Of a DNA stretch of 64,000 bases, positions 21,771-31,646 are shown piece after piece. Every line of letters starts with the position of its first letter. The stretch's first letter is position 1. The stretch covers positions 1,645,689-1,709,688 of the forward strand of contig NW_011887292.1 of NCBI RefSeq assembly GCF_000151315.2, written 5' to 3'. This DNA comes from Capsaspora owczarzaki ATCC 30864 (lineage: Eukaryota > Opisthokonta > Filasterea). Both the position numbers and the translations under genes were made by a program. The notes below the pieces were generated by a model. The model had not been told where the DNA came from and ran no database searches. It worked only from the letters and a program-made list of their open reading frames with translations.

Positions 21771-22536
21771 TTGCGTTGCGGCTGGTGAAGCGAGTTCAGG
21801 AGGGAGAAGCGAATAATGATAAAAATAATAATAATAATAAAAAATAACAGATTCACCCTTCTGAACAACAAGGGGAGGGGGAATGAGAACTGGGGTGCAA
21901 AATCAAAGATGGAAAGGATGAGGAAGATGAAGATTAGAAGGAGGAGGAGGTGTGGGGGGGGGGAAAGGGAAATTGTGTCAACGACGAGTGAAAGAGAGAG
22001 AGAGAGAGAGAGAGAGAACGCGTGGATCTCAAGGGGGGAAACACAGCCCCTCACCCTTCCCTTCCCCTCATCCCCAAAGGATCAAAAGTGAGCAAAATAC
22101 AAGACACCCCCCAATTGGTAGTCATGGGGCCCGGCCGGGGGAAACTCGTGCACACTACCACGGGAGGTTGATTCATCAACGGACTGTTCCGGAACAGGAG
22201 GATGGATCACCAAGGAGACACATCCCATCATCGCAACAGCGTGGATCGGTGATCAAGCTTACCAGTCGCAAGCGGCGGAGCAAGCGTACAGTAGTCCAGT
22301 ATTCTGATTCGGCTTAAACATCGAGTGCAAAACAAGGCGAATCACGAAAGCACAAACAGCAACATCGCAGTTGCCGCGTTGTGTTCGCTTGATTGTCGCG
22401 GCAAATCACCTGTCATGAAGCCAAAGCTCAGACACCAGTTTGTGACAACAAATAAAAAAAAACTCGAACATGCGTTGCGAAACAACGTAAACGCTCAGAC
22501 CAGTCGCTGTTTTGTGTTGTTTTAGCAGGCTTTCTG
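21771..22536. promoter_or_regulatory. Divergent upstream region
   Basis: These 766 bp separate the transporter (-) from the PD-(D/E)XK-like gene (+). They contain ATAATAATA runs near 21813-21843, a G run near 21953-21963 and an (AG)n tract at about 21992-22017. I see no gene or recognisable control element. Confidence 0.5.
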
Positions 22537-23722
22537 ATGCAGACAGCCAAGAGTGCCAAGCCAACCATCAGCCCAAGGATGGAGCGCATCCAAGCACAGG
22601 ATGTCCATGTTCGTGCGCGAATCGCAGCGTGTGCTGCGCGAGCTCAGGCAGTGCTCGACTTGCTTGCCAAGTACGAGCTCGCGGAAGCAGCAAGAGCCGA
22701 TGCACAACCAGCAGAAGCAAGCAGATCAGGCCCATCCGCGTCCGGCGCAGAGCAGGCAGTGTCCGATGCACCGTCTGAAACTGTGCACGCTGAGGCTACG
22801 GCACTCACGCCTGAGACGATGAGCGCAGGTTTCTCTGAGCCACGAGGCCAGCCGAAGAAGAAGGGAGCGAAATCCCAATCGCGCGCCTCGCCGACCAACG
22901 TCCAGGCTGGCAGGCAGCAGGCACATGCATCAAAGCCCACACCGCGTCCTGATTCAGCCGCCGTCGCCCATGCGCGCGAAACGCTCGTGCATGCTTGGCT
23001 GGTGGACCATTTGTTGCAGCAGAGCGGCAGTGTCCTCGCGCACTTTCCGTACGTCTACGAGCACGAGTGGGATGCGAGCGGGAGCCCTGATGGTGGACGC
23101 CAAGTAATTCCTCGCGAGCAGCGACGTGAGCGGCTCGGGAGCGGCGACCTGGTGCTCCATGCAGCGTCTGGGAGCGAATTTGCGGTCGTCGAGGTCAAGC
23201 TGATCGAGTTTCCTCCTCGCCGCAACCAAATCGAAAAAACTGAAGGCAACCCAAAGGAGCCTTGTACAAGTGCACCACCGGGCCATGAGGACTTGTCTCC
23301 TGCTCGTCAAGCAGCCGAAACCGAGACTTTGCCAGCAATCGCACCGACCTCCGCGGACAGTCTCGCATCCAAGCTGGCCGAACTCCATTTGAATGCCTCA
23401 GTCCCAATCCCAGATGCCACAGAATGCCTCAGTCCCAATCCCAGATGCCACAGAAACGAGCAAGTGTGATGCATCCGACGCCGGAGGAGATTCGTCGAGC
23501 AAGGACTCCAGATTATTAAGTCGTCAGCAGCCGAACGCCAACACGAGCCGGCAAAAGGCTGCCAAGCTTCGCGAGCAAGCCCTCCGCTACGGCGAATGGT
23601 GGATGCGCAAGCACCCTCAGGCTATTACGCGTGTCTTTACTGTGACCGGGGCTTCGGAAGATTGCATCAGCGAGCTTGGTGCGTATGCGAAGGGTGCGTG
23701 GCTGCCAGTTGTCGCCCTCTGA
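22537..23722 (+). pseudogene. PD-(D/E)XK nuclease-like gene, frame broken by 31-bp duplication
   Basis: From ATG 22537 the frame runs 310 codons to a TGA near 23467. A second frame carries the apparent continuation to a stop at 23722. The break coincides with a perfect 31-bp tandem duplication (23391-23421 and 23422-23452); since 31 is not a multiple of three, one copy too many shifts the frame. Residues 145-222 look like the core of the PD-(D/E)XK fold: a helix (HARETLVHAWLVDHLL), then GSGDLVLH with D204, then FAVVEVKLI with E219-x-K221. The downstream frame supplies a helix (KAAKLREQALRYGEWW) typical of the segment that follows ExK. The regions between are low complexity. Whether this is a pseudogene, a polymorphic allele or a sequence error is open. 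No close named homolog is recognised. Confidence 0.55.
23391..23452 (+). repeat. 31-bp perfect tandem duplication
   Basis: Two adjacent identical 31-bp units starting GAATGCCTCAGTCCC. The unit length shifts the reading frame of the host gene by one. No sensible GT-AG intron removes exactly one unit. Confidence 0.9.
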
Positions 23723-23870
23723 TCCTTGCCCTGTCCTCCGACCATTAATATAGACCTGATGTTTCCATCTTTCGTCTCGTTTTCCTTTATTTTTGATTTG
23801 CAGCATTTGGATGCTCGTTCTTCGAGAGCTCACTTCATTTTTCTTTGTTCCTTGTTCTGCGTTGAGAAAA

Positions 23871-24441
23871 ATGACTACTCTCTCTGTCGACGGCCAGCGC
23901 ACCAGCGGCCAGAGCATCCGCACACAAAATGGTATGCCCGCTTGCTTCGTTTCTGTGTTCCTGTGTGGGTTGGTGTTGAGACAGGGGCGGTTGAGTGTAC
24001 ATTGCAATTGAAGCGCAGCCAACTTTGATTATTATTTTATTTTTATTTTATTTTTTATTTTTTGTTTGTCTCAACCTGCTTCTGTTTTGTCCTCGTGTTC
24101 TGCAGTCATGGCTGCCATGTCGGTCGCCAACATTGTCAAGAGCTCCCTCGGCCCGGTCGGTCTGGACAAGATGATGGTCGACGAAATCGGTGTATGTTAA
24201 CCTCTTTTTTTTTTTTTTTTTTCACGATCTGTGAATTTTTTTTTTTTTTTTTTTGGTAATTCTCGTCCGTTTTTTTTGTTCCCGCGGTCTCGTCGGGAGC
24301 GTCACCGCGCGCACCCCTGCTGTCAGGTTGGAGTCGTCGTCGATGAGTAGATGGATGTGCGCAGTCCGATGCGCAGGTCACAGCAGCACGTACAGCAGCA
24401 ACTCCCAGCAGAAAGCAAAAAGCGCTCTGAAACACGCGGCA

Positions 24442-24473
<32 letters not shown>

Positions 24474-26335
24474 CGTTGGGTTTCATTCAGCGAAACTGTT
24501 AGATCAGCATTACGAAAAACAAAAAAAAAAAAAATCGAGCTCGAACAACAACAGAAGCATCAGACACAGTGCGATGGCTGTACATCAACCCGTGCAAACC
24601 TGCTCTTTGACAACCCCTCTGTTGCCATACTCACCCTCGTCACTTGAATTCAAACAACACCAAACAAAACAAAAAAAAAAAAAAAAACAGGATGTCACCA
24701 TCACCAACGACGGCGCTACCATCCTCCGCCTGCTGGATGTCGAGCACCCTGCTGCCAAGGTGTTGTGCGAGCTGGCTCAGCTGCAAGACCAGGAGGTTGG
24801 CGACGGCACCACCTCGGTCGTTATTGTGGCTGCAGAGCTGCTCAAGAATGCAGACGAGCTTGTCAAGTGCAAGATCCACCCGACATCCATCATTGCCGGC
24901 TACCGACTGGCGTGCAAGGAGGCTGTGCGATACATCCAGGAGCACCTGTCGATCAGCACAGACTCGCTCGGCCGCGAGTCGATTGTCAACGCCGCAAAGA
25001 CGTCCATGTCGTCCAAGATTATTGGCGCCGAGTCAGAGTTCTTCTCCAACATGATTGTGGACGCACTCGAGGCCGTGTCCAAGATTAACGCAAACGGCGA
25101 CCGCAAGTGCCCCGTCAAGGCCGTTAACGTGCTCAAGGCGCACGGCAAGAGCGCTCGCGAGTCTGTCCTTGTCAAGGGCTACGCCCTCAACTGCACAGTG
25201 GCTTCGCAGGCCATGCCCAAGCGCATTGAGAACGCCAAGATTGCCGTGCTCGACATCAACCTGCAGAAGGCGCGCATGCACCTCGGCGTCAACGTTCTCG
25301 TGGACGACCCAGACAAGCTCGAGGCCATCCGTCAACGCGAGGCGGACATCACCAAGGAGCGCATCCAGAAGATTCTGGCCACTGGCGCCAACGTCATTCT
25401 CACCACCAAGGGCATTGACGATCTCTGCCTCAAGTACTTTGTTGAGGCTGGCGCCATGGCTGTCCGCCGCTGCCGAAAAGAAGATCTCAAGCGCATCGCC
25501 CGCGCCACCGGTGCCACGCTGTGCTTGACGCTCGCCAACCTCGAGGGCGAGGAAAGCTTTGACGCCTCCATGCTCGGCCACGCCGATGAGGTTGCTCAGG
25601 ACCGCATCAGCGACGACGAGCTCATCTTCATCAAGGGCACCAAGGCCCACCCCGCCTCCTCCATCATTCTGCGCGGCGCAAACGACTTTATGCTGGACGA
25701 AATGGAACGCTCCGTCCACGACGCTCTCTGCGTGGTCAAGCGTGTCATGGAGTCCAAGTCGCTCGTTCCCGGCGGTGGTGCCGTCGAGGCCGCCCTCTCC
25801 ATCTACCTCGAGAACTTTGCCACCACTCTCGGCTCGCGCGAGCAGCTCGCCATTGCCGAGTTTGCCCACTCGCTCCTCGTCATTCCCAAGACCCTGGCTG
25901 GCAACGCTGCCAAGGACTCGACCGACCTCGTTGCCAAGCTCCGTGCCTACCACAATGCTGCCCAAGTCGATTCTACCAAGACTGAGCTCCAGTGGTATGT
26001 GGGGGAGGGGGGTTTGTTGCTGTTGTTGTTGTTGTCGTAGTAGTAGTAGCAGTTGTTGTTGTTGTTGTGCCTCCAAGCTCACTTTTGCCCCCGTCCTCTT
26101 TGTTTGTCTCTTTTGCAACATCAGGACTGGCCTTGACTTGATCGAGGGCGTTGTTCGTAACAACTTGGCTGCCGGTGTTCTTGAGCCCGCCATGAGCAAA
26201 ATCAAGAGCTTCAAGTTTGCGACTGAGGCTGCCATCACAATTCTGCGCATTGACGATATGATCAAGATCACCCCTGACCAAAAAGACGACCCCAACTCGT
26301 ATCAAAACGCCATGCGCTCTGGCGCACTCGGGTAA
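23871..26335 (+). CDS. TCP1: T-complex protein 1 subunit alpha (CCT1)
   Basis: Exons: 23871-23931, 24106-24191, 24691-25994, 26125-26335 (553 residues). This is a subunit of the eukaryotic cytosolic chaperonin TRiC/CCT, which folds actin, tubulin and other proteins using ATP. The family motifs are intact: [34 protein letters not shown], the ATPase motif GDGTTSVVI and [19 protein letters not shown]. Strings such as [13 protein letters not shown] and [18 protein letters not shown] identify the alpha subunit. The 5' introns are very T-rich, with several runs of 15-22 T; the intron of about 500 bp before exon 3 ends in a long A run before the acceptor. The next gene is convergent. Confidence 0.96.
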
Positions 26336-26611
26336 ACGATCCGGACTTCTTTCTTTTTCCCCCTCGCGCAAGTCCTTTTTTACTTCTCTTGCGTCATTCT
26401 GGATGATTGTTGCCTTGCCCCCGTTTTTCACTGCCCGTTGTACTGCTGAACCAAACAAAAACAAATTGTACACCTATCATACTCTGCTGCTGCGTGATTG
26501 AAACAAAGAGTGTGGAAGCTGGGAAGAACAAAAAAAAAAATGGCGTTGGATGAAATCAACAGGCAGACAAAAATCCCGTCGCGCAGCGTGTGACTATGTA
26601 TGTAAAGGGTG

Positions 26612-27213
26612 TTAACGAGCTTGGAACTGAACCACTGGAAACGACAAGAACGAAGACAAGAGCAGTGAGAACAAGACAAGAGCAGTATTGTGCAGATGCA
26701 TGTGGAGACGACGCTCTCTTCTGCATGCTTCCAACAGAGGTCGGCTTACTTCGTCGCGTTCGCTCCTTGTACATGATTCTGTAACCACATGCGGTGCACT
26801 TGATGGCATCCCGTTGCTTGAGCTCGTTGCGGGCACGGCAATCTGGGAAAGAAGGAAGAAGCAAAAAAAAAAAAAAAAAAAAAAAAAAAGTGAGAGCTCA
26901 AAGACCAGAGCTTATTCGCGCTGATTGCAGCGCAAGGGAGACTGGAAGTGTCAAGGAAGGGAAGTGTGAAAGGCGTGTGGTGCCCCCAAAAACCAGGAGG
27001 AGCGGACGCGCGAAAGAGGGGGGCAAAGCTGAGGCAAGCATGGTCTTTCTTGAACGTTGTCTCCACGTTCTCTTCGTCCTGCGCTGGCTGCTCCCCGTCC
27101 CCTGTCCCACCATCGCAGACGCCCGTCAGTAGGCTGTGTGTTGTGCGTGTGCTGAACGTACTTGCGCTGCCGCAGATGTAATACATGCCCGTCTGGGGTT
27201 GTTGCCGATCCAT
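26612..27213 (-). CDS. POLR2K: RNA polymerases I/II/III subunit RPABC4 (Rpb12)
   Basis: Three small minus-strand exons, 27162-27213, 26750-26842 and 26612-26634, give 55 residues. The product matches human RPABC4 over its whole length: YYIC...[21 protein letters not shown], with ERTRRMVQFQAR at the C-terminus. This zinc-ribbon subunit is shared by the three nuclear RNA polymerases. The last coding exon is only 23 nt. An oddity is the first zinc knuckle: the best GT donor gives C14-x4-C19 where other species have C-x2-C; the second knuckle C33-x2-C36 is normal. A GC donor six bases earlier would break the frame, so the longer knuckle is the best reading. Confidence 0.88.
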
Positions 27214-28410
27214 GCTTTTTGTGTAGTGGGAATCGAAAGAAAAAAGCAGACTGGCTCAGACAATGAGCAGAAAGTTACAAGCGGGTGTCATATGTAATGG
27301 GGAGAAAATGATGCTCGATGAAAACGAGACGTTGTCGGAGAATGGGGCCGAAGCGAAACAAAGTGCTGCTTTTGCGGGCGTTCAAACCGACCCGACTTTT
27401 GAGGAGGCTTTCTGTTGCTTTCGTGGGATAGTAAAGCCCAACCCGTGGATACATTCACGTTCAAAATATAATTGACTATCAATTGCAACAGGCAAAGGGC
27501 GAAATGTGTGAAGGTACGAGCGGTTCTTTCCATTTACAACTTTTGCGCGAATCAACACCTCGTATCGTCGGCTACGTTCGACCTTGAGCGATGGATTTTG
27601 AAAGGATGATAGATCGTGGTGATTTTTAATCGATTGTTGCAGTGCCGACTGCGGTACGAGGCGTTTTCGCAAACCCTGATTTTTGCAGTTCAAGTTGCGC
27701 TCTTGCAAAAAGTACCTGGCAGACGACTTAAAGTCCCAAAAATGACAACAAGTTGTTCTACGGCCGCGCCGCGCCTACCACGTCAATTCCAAACATTGGA
27801 CATTCATCAGGCGCCAAAATCGAGGCCCGTCCAGCCGGGAACGGTCGCGTCTGGAGCATTTGGAGCGTTTTTTCCAGGTTGCCATTGCAACTGTGGGCAA
27901 TCCGACGTTTTTCTTTGGCCAAATCGCTCGCAAGTCCGAACCCGCGGGATGCCATTCCTCACTCGCAATCGCTTGAATCAGACTTGAGTGTTACTGGCGA
28001 CCGCTGTGCTTTTCAAATGGAACGCTGAAACCAAAGCAACCGTTGCTTGTTGTTGTTGTCTGTTCAACAACCAAACCGCAGCCCTTTGACAATTTATTTT
28101 TTGTCATTTTTTTGTTGTTGTTATTTTTTGTATTTGATGGGCGCCTCACCGTGTCCAGCCCATGCACTCTCCGTCCACGCCTCTGATCGTGCTGACATGC
28201 TCTCGATCTCCCGGTTGGCCGTCCAAGCAAACAAAAGGTGTTGGGGTTGTGGCGTTCGAATCAGGACGAATTTTTTTCTTGTTTTTTGGTTTTTCCTGTT
28301 TTTTTTTTATTTTTTTTCAAGCCAAACAAACACAAACACACAAAAATCCTGTTCCAAAAGCAGGTTCAGCTCACTCCCAATTTCACCAAACAACCCCTCA
28401 CCGAAACACC
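27214..28410. promoter_or_regulatory. Divergent upstream region, no gene seen
   Basis: These 1.2 kb lie between the RPABC4 gene (-) and the fascin gene (+). Several short open frames occur but none resembles a protein. T-rich stretches occur at about 28090-28130 and 28268-28320. Confidence 0.5.
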
Positions 28411-31184
28411 ATGTCTGAAACCCTCAAGTGGACCCTTGGCCTGCTGAACAACGGCAAGTACCTGACCCAGGAGACCTTCGGCAACCAGATGAACATCAGC
28501 AGTAAGTTGAACCGCCGCGCGTTTTTGGATGTTGTTCTGTGCAAACGCGATCGATTGAAGAAAAGACCACAAAAAAAAAAAAGAAAAGAAAAAAAAAAGA
28601 AAAAAAAAAAACACACAGTGTTCCGCCGCTTGTTTTGCTGAGGGAGCACCTCGACTCATCGCCGTGCGGCGCCTCTGAAGCTCGCTGCGCTACATGCAGT
28701 TTGCCACGAATGCCAATCGGTGTATGCTGGCGGTCGCGCTCGTTCCTTGCACTGCAACAATAGGTGTTCGATACTTTGTTTTTCTTGTTTTTATTTTTCG
28801 ATTTTTTTATTTTTATTTTTATTATTATTTTTTTGAAGTGTGGCCGTGAAACTTTCGCGGTGTCTCTGCTGCGCGTTCGCTCGACTGCAAGCGTTCGCTT
28901 TTGTCGGCGTTCTGCCAACGACAGCCTTGAGAATCAGTTGCATGTGCGCTGAATCTCCGTCGCTTGTGCCACTGCCTTTCCTCAACAAATACTAGCGATC
29001 TCGCCAAAAAACAAAAGTTTTTTTTTGTGTTTTTTGTTATTTTTTATTTAAAAAAACTCTTCAACACTCACAGTTTGCGCTGCTTTGCTTTGCGTTTTCC
29101 GTGCTCTGCTTCCGCGCTTTGACCAGGCCCGTTCCTCCGCAAGAAGCAGATCTTCACTCTTGAGCAGAACCCCGGCTCGAGCGTCGTCTTCTTCCTTACG
29201 TAAGTTGCGCGTTGCTCCATGTCATCGACTTTTTTCCTTTTCCTTTTTTTTTTTTCCTTTTTTTTTTTTCTCTCTTTCTTCTTCTCTTCCTTCTCTCGAT
29301 TGCTGCAATCGTCGACGGCGGGCGGATGGTTTGGCGACGCCCGAGGGACTGTTGCGTTGGACGCAGAGCTCCTGTCGGGCTCCCTGTCCCCATGTTGTGC
29401 ATCCGGCGAAGTCTTGCTTGTGCCTTTTTTTTTTTTTAGTTGTTTCAATTTCAATGTTGTTTGTTATGTGTTTTGTTTGTTTTGCGGCTGGATTTGGCAC
29501 TACTTTCTTTTCTTGGTGCGGTGCTTTTTATTTTTTATTTTTACTTTATTTTATTTTATTTTCAGCTTTGCTTTTTTTCTTTCTTTCGTCTCGTGCGCTG
29601 GGCAGTTGCAGCCTCTTTGATGCCCGTTTGGTTTGACACATCCTTTCCCCCTTTCTTTGGATGCATCGCTTGCTCGTGCTGCACGTTCAATTTTGCGGTG
29701 GTCGGTTTGTTTTCCATTTATTTTTCTTGATGTTCAGTTCCACCTTCCTCTGCACCACCTTCCTCTGCACCACCTTCCATTCATTCCTTCCCACATCTTG
29801 AATGATTGCTGACTCTTCGTCTCTTCCTGCACTCCAACCAACTGTGATGCTCACATTGTTTGATTTTCCCCTCCTCCATGTCCTACTTATTTCCCCAAAT
29901 CCACGCAGCCCCAACGGCAAGTACCTGAGCGCTGGCCCCAAGGGCGAGTTCAACGGCGCCGCCGAGGAGAAGGGCAAGAACGAGGAGTGGACTGTCGTCC
30001 CCCAGGCTGACGGCCGCTGGGCGCTCAAGTCCACCCACGGCTACTACTTTGGTGGCACGGAGGCGTCTCTGCACGCTTTCGGCCGTGAGGTTGGCGAGTC
30101 TGAGAAGTGGTCCATCCACCTTGCCATGCACCCCCAGGTTTGCATCCGCAACGTCAACCGCAAGATGTACGTCCACCTTGCTGGCGAGGAGCTGACTGCC
30201 GACGAGGCCATCCCGTGGGGCCACGACGCGCTCGTCACCTTTGAGTTCAAGGGCGGCAAGTATGCTCTGCGCGCCTCGAACAACAAGTTCCTCGACAAGA
30301 GCGGCAAGCTCGTCGACGCTGTCAACGACGACTCTCTCTACATTATCGAGTTCAACGACTCTCAGATTGCCCTCAAGGCCAACGACGGCAAGTACCTCCA
30401 GGGCTACGGCCCCAAGGGCGCCCTCCAGGCCCGCCGCACCCAGGTCGGCAAGGACGAGCTCTTTGAGCTTGAGGACTCGCACCCCCAGTTCTTCCTCACC
30501 GGCCAGAACGGCAAGCGCGTCTCCATCCGCCAGACTGAGGAGATCAAGGCCCACCAGGCCATCGGCGACGAGACCGACGCCGAGATTTTCCAGATGGAGC
30601 TTGTTGGCAGCAAGGTTGCCTTCCGCTCGAACAAGGGCAAGTACTGGACCTCGCAGGACGGCGCCATCAAGGCCACCTCGGACAAGCGTGGCGACACTGA
30701 GCTTTTCGACGCCACTTGGCTCGGCCACCAGGTTGCCCTCAAGGCCTCCAACGGCAAGTTTGTGGCCATGAAGCCCAACGGCTCGTACGCTGCCACCGGC
30801 GACGAGATTGACGAGATTGCCAAGATCACCCTCACCCTCAAGAACCGCCCTCAGCTCGTCCTCCGCTGCGAGTACGGCTTTGTTGCCACCAAGGCCAAGG
30901 AGGCTATTGTTGCCAACGGTGTCGAGCACGAGGTTCTCTCCCTCGAGGCCAACGAGGGTGTCTACGCCTTCAAGAGCGCCAACGGCAAGTACTGGAAGCT
31001 TGAGGGCGACGGCAGCTTCACCGCCACCGGCGCCGCCCCCGAGCAGTTCCACTTTGAGTTCCTCCTCCACACTCGATTTGCCATCAAGCACGTTGCCTCT
31101 GGCAAGTACATCAAGGGCGAGCACCAGGGCAACTTCCGGGCTACCTCGACCTCTGTCACCAAGGACGAGCTCTGGGAGTACTAA
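28411..31184 (+). CDS. FSCN: Fascin, actin-bundling protein
   Basis: Exons: 28411-28501, 29127-29199, 29909-31184 (479 residues; human fascin is 493). Four beta-trefoil units are visible, each with FxxxNGKYL/W-type strands. Signature matches to animal fascin include LRKKQIFTLEQ, RWALKST with YYFGGTE, EKWSIHLAMHPQV and the final DELWEY. Fascin cross-links actin filaments in filopodia, and thin filopodia are expected in a Capsaspora-like amoeba. Two large introns (625 and 709 bp, T-rich) split the first 55 codons, while the rest is a single GC-rich exon with strong codon bias, suggesting high expression. The human PKC-site serine before LKKKQ is not clearly conserved: the local sequence is SSPFLRKKQ. 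Confidence 0.95.
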
Positions 31185-31646
31185 GCGAACGTCTTCTTGT
31201 TCCAGCTCATTCACACAATTTTTTTTTTTGTGGTGGATGCAAAAGTTGTGTTGTTTGGTTGTTCCTGTGAAGTTTTTGATTTGACACTGCTTTTTTTTGT
31301 CAATGTGTACAATTTCTTGTCTCCCATGAGTCTTTGTTTTATTCTGAGTAAATCTGAGAGTAATCCGAACATATCACGGTGACGGGCAAGGGCAGTCTTT
31401 ACCCTGTGTTTGCAACAATGGACGGCGGTAAAAGCAGCTATTCTCCCCCTTCCTCCTCGTTTCTGTCGTTCCCTGTCATGTGTTCTTCTCCCTTTGGTTT
31501 TTTTCGACGATAATGTTGCGCACACAAGTCAATGGAGACGTTTGATGTGTGCTCGCGAGGCAGCTAGGCAGCTAGCTCACTTTGACTGGGGTTGTTGGTG
31601 AATTTTGGCCTCCGTGTTGCGCGTTCCAGAAGCAGCAGCACCAGCC
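31185..31646. promoter_or_regulatory. Spacer between fascin and PHD-protein genes
   Basis: These 462 bp hold the fascin 3' UTR and the upstream region of the PHD-finger gene. A possible tiny first exon (31418-31427, ATGGACGGCG followed by a GT donor) joins in frame to an acceptor at 31629/31630. If it is used, the PHD protein starts there rather than at 31647. Confidence 0.45.

Noticed and set aside
23401-23453. A 53-nt intron that would remove most of the 31-bp duplication
   Set aside because: Its removal leads into a frame with a stop after about 20 codons, and the donor is poor. Deleting exactly one repeat unit gives the better protein.
24253-24690. In-frame extension of CCT alpha upstream of 24691
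   Set aside because: It is T-rich and A-rich intron sequence. The family N-terminus is supplied by exons at 23871 and 24106.
28251-28275. A GTTCGAATC string resembling a tRNA T-loop
   Set aside because: No acceptor stem, anticodon arm or box A lies at the required distances.
29883-31214. 443-codon antisense frame opposite fascin
   Set aside because: The strong codon bias of fascin keeps the antisense strand open. The translation is Val/Leu/Gly-rich without domains.
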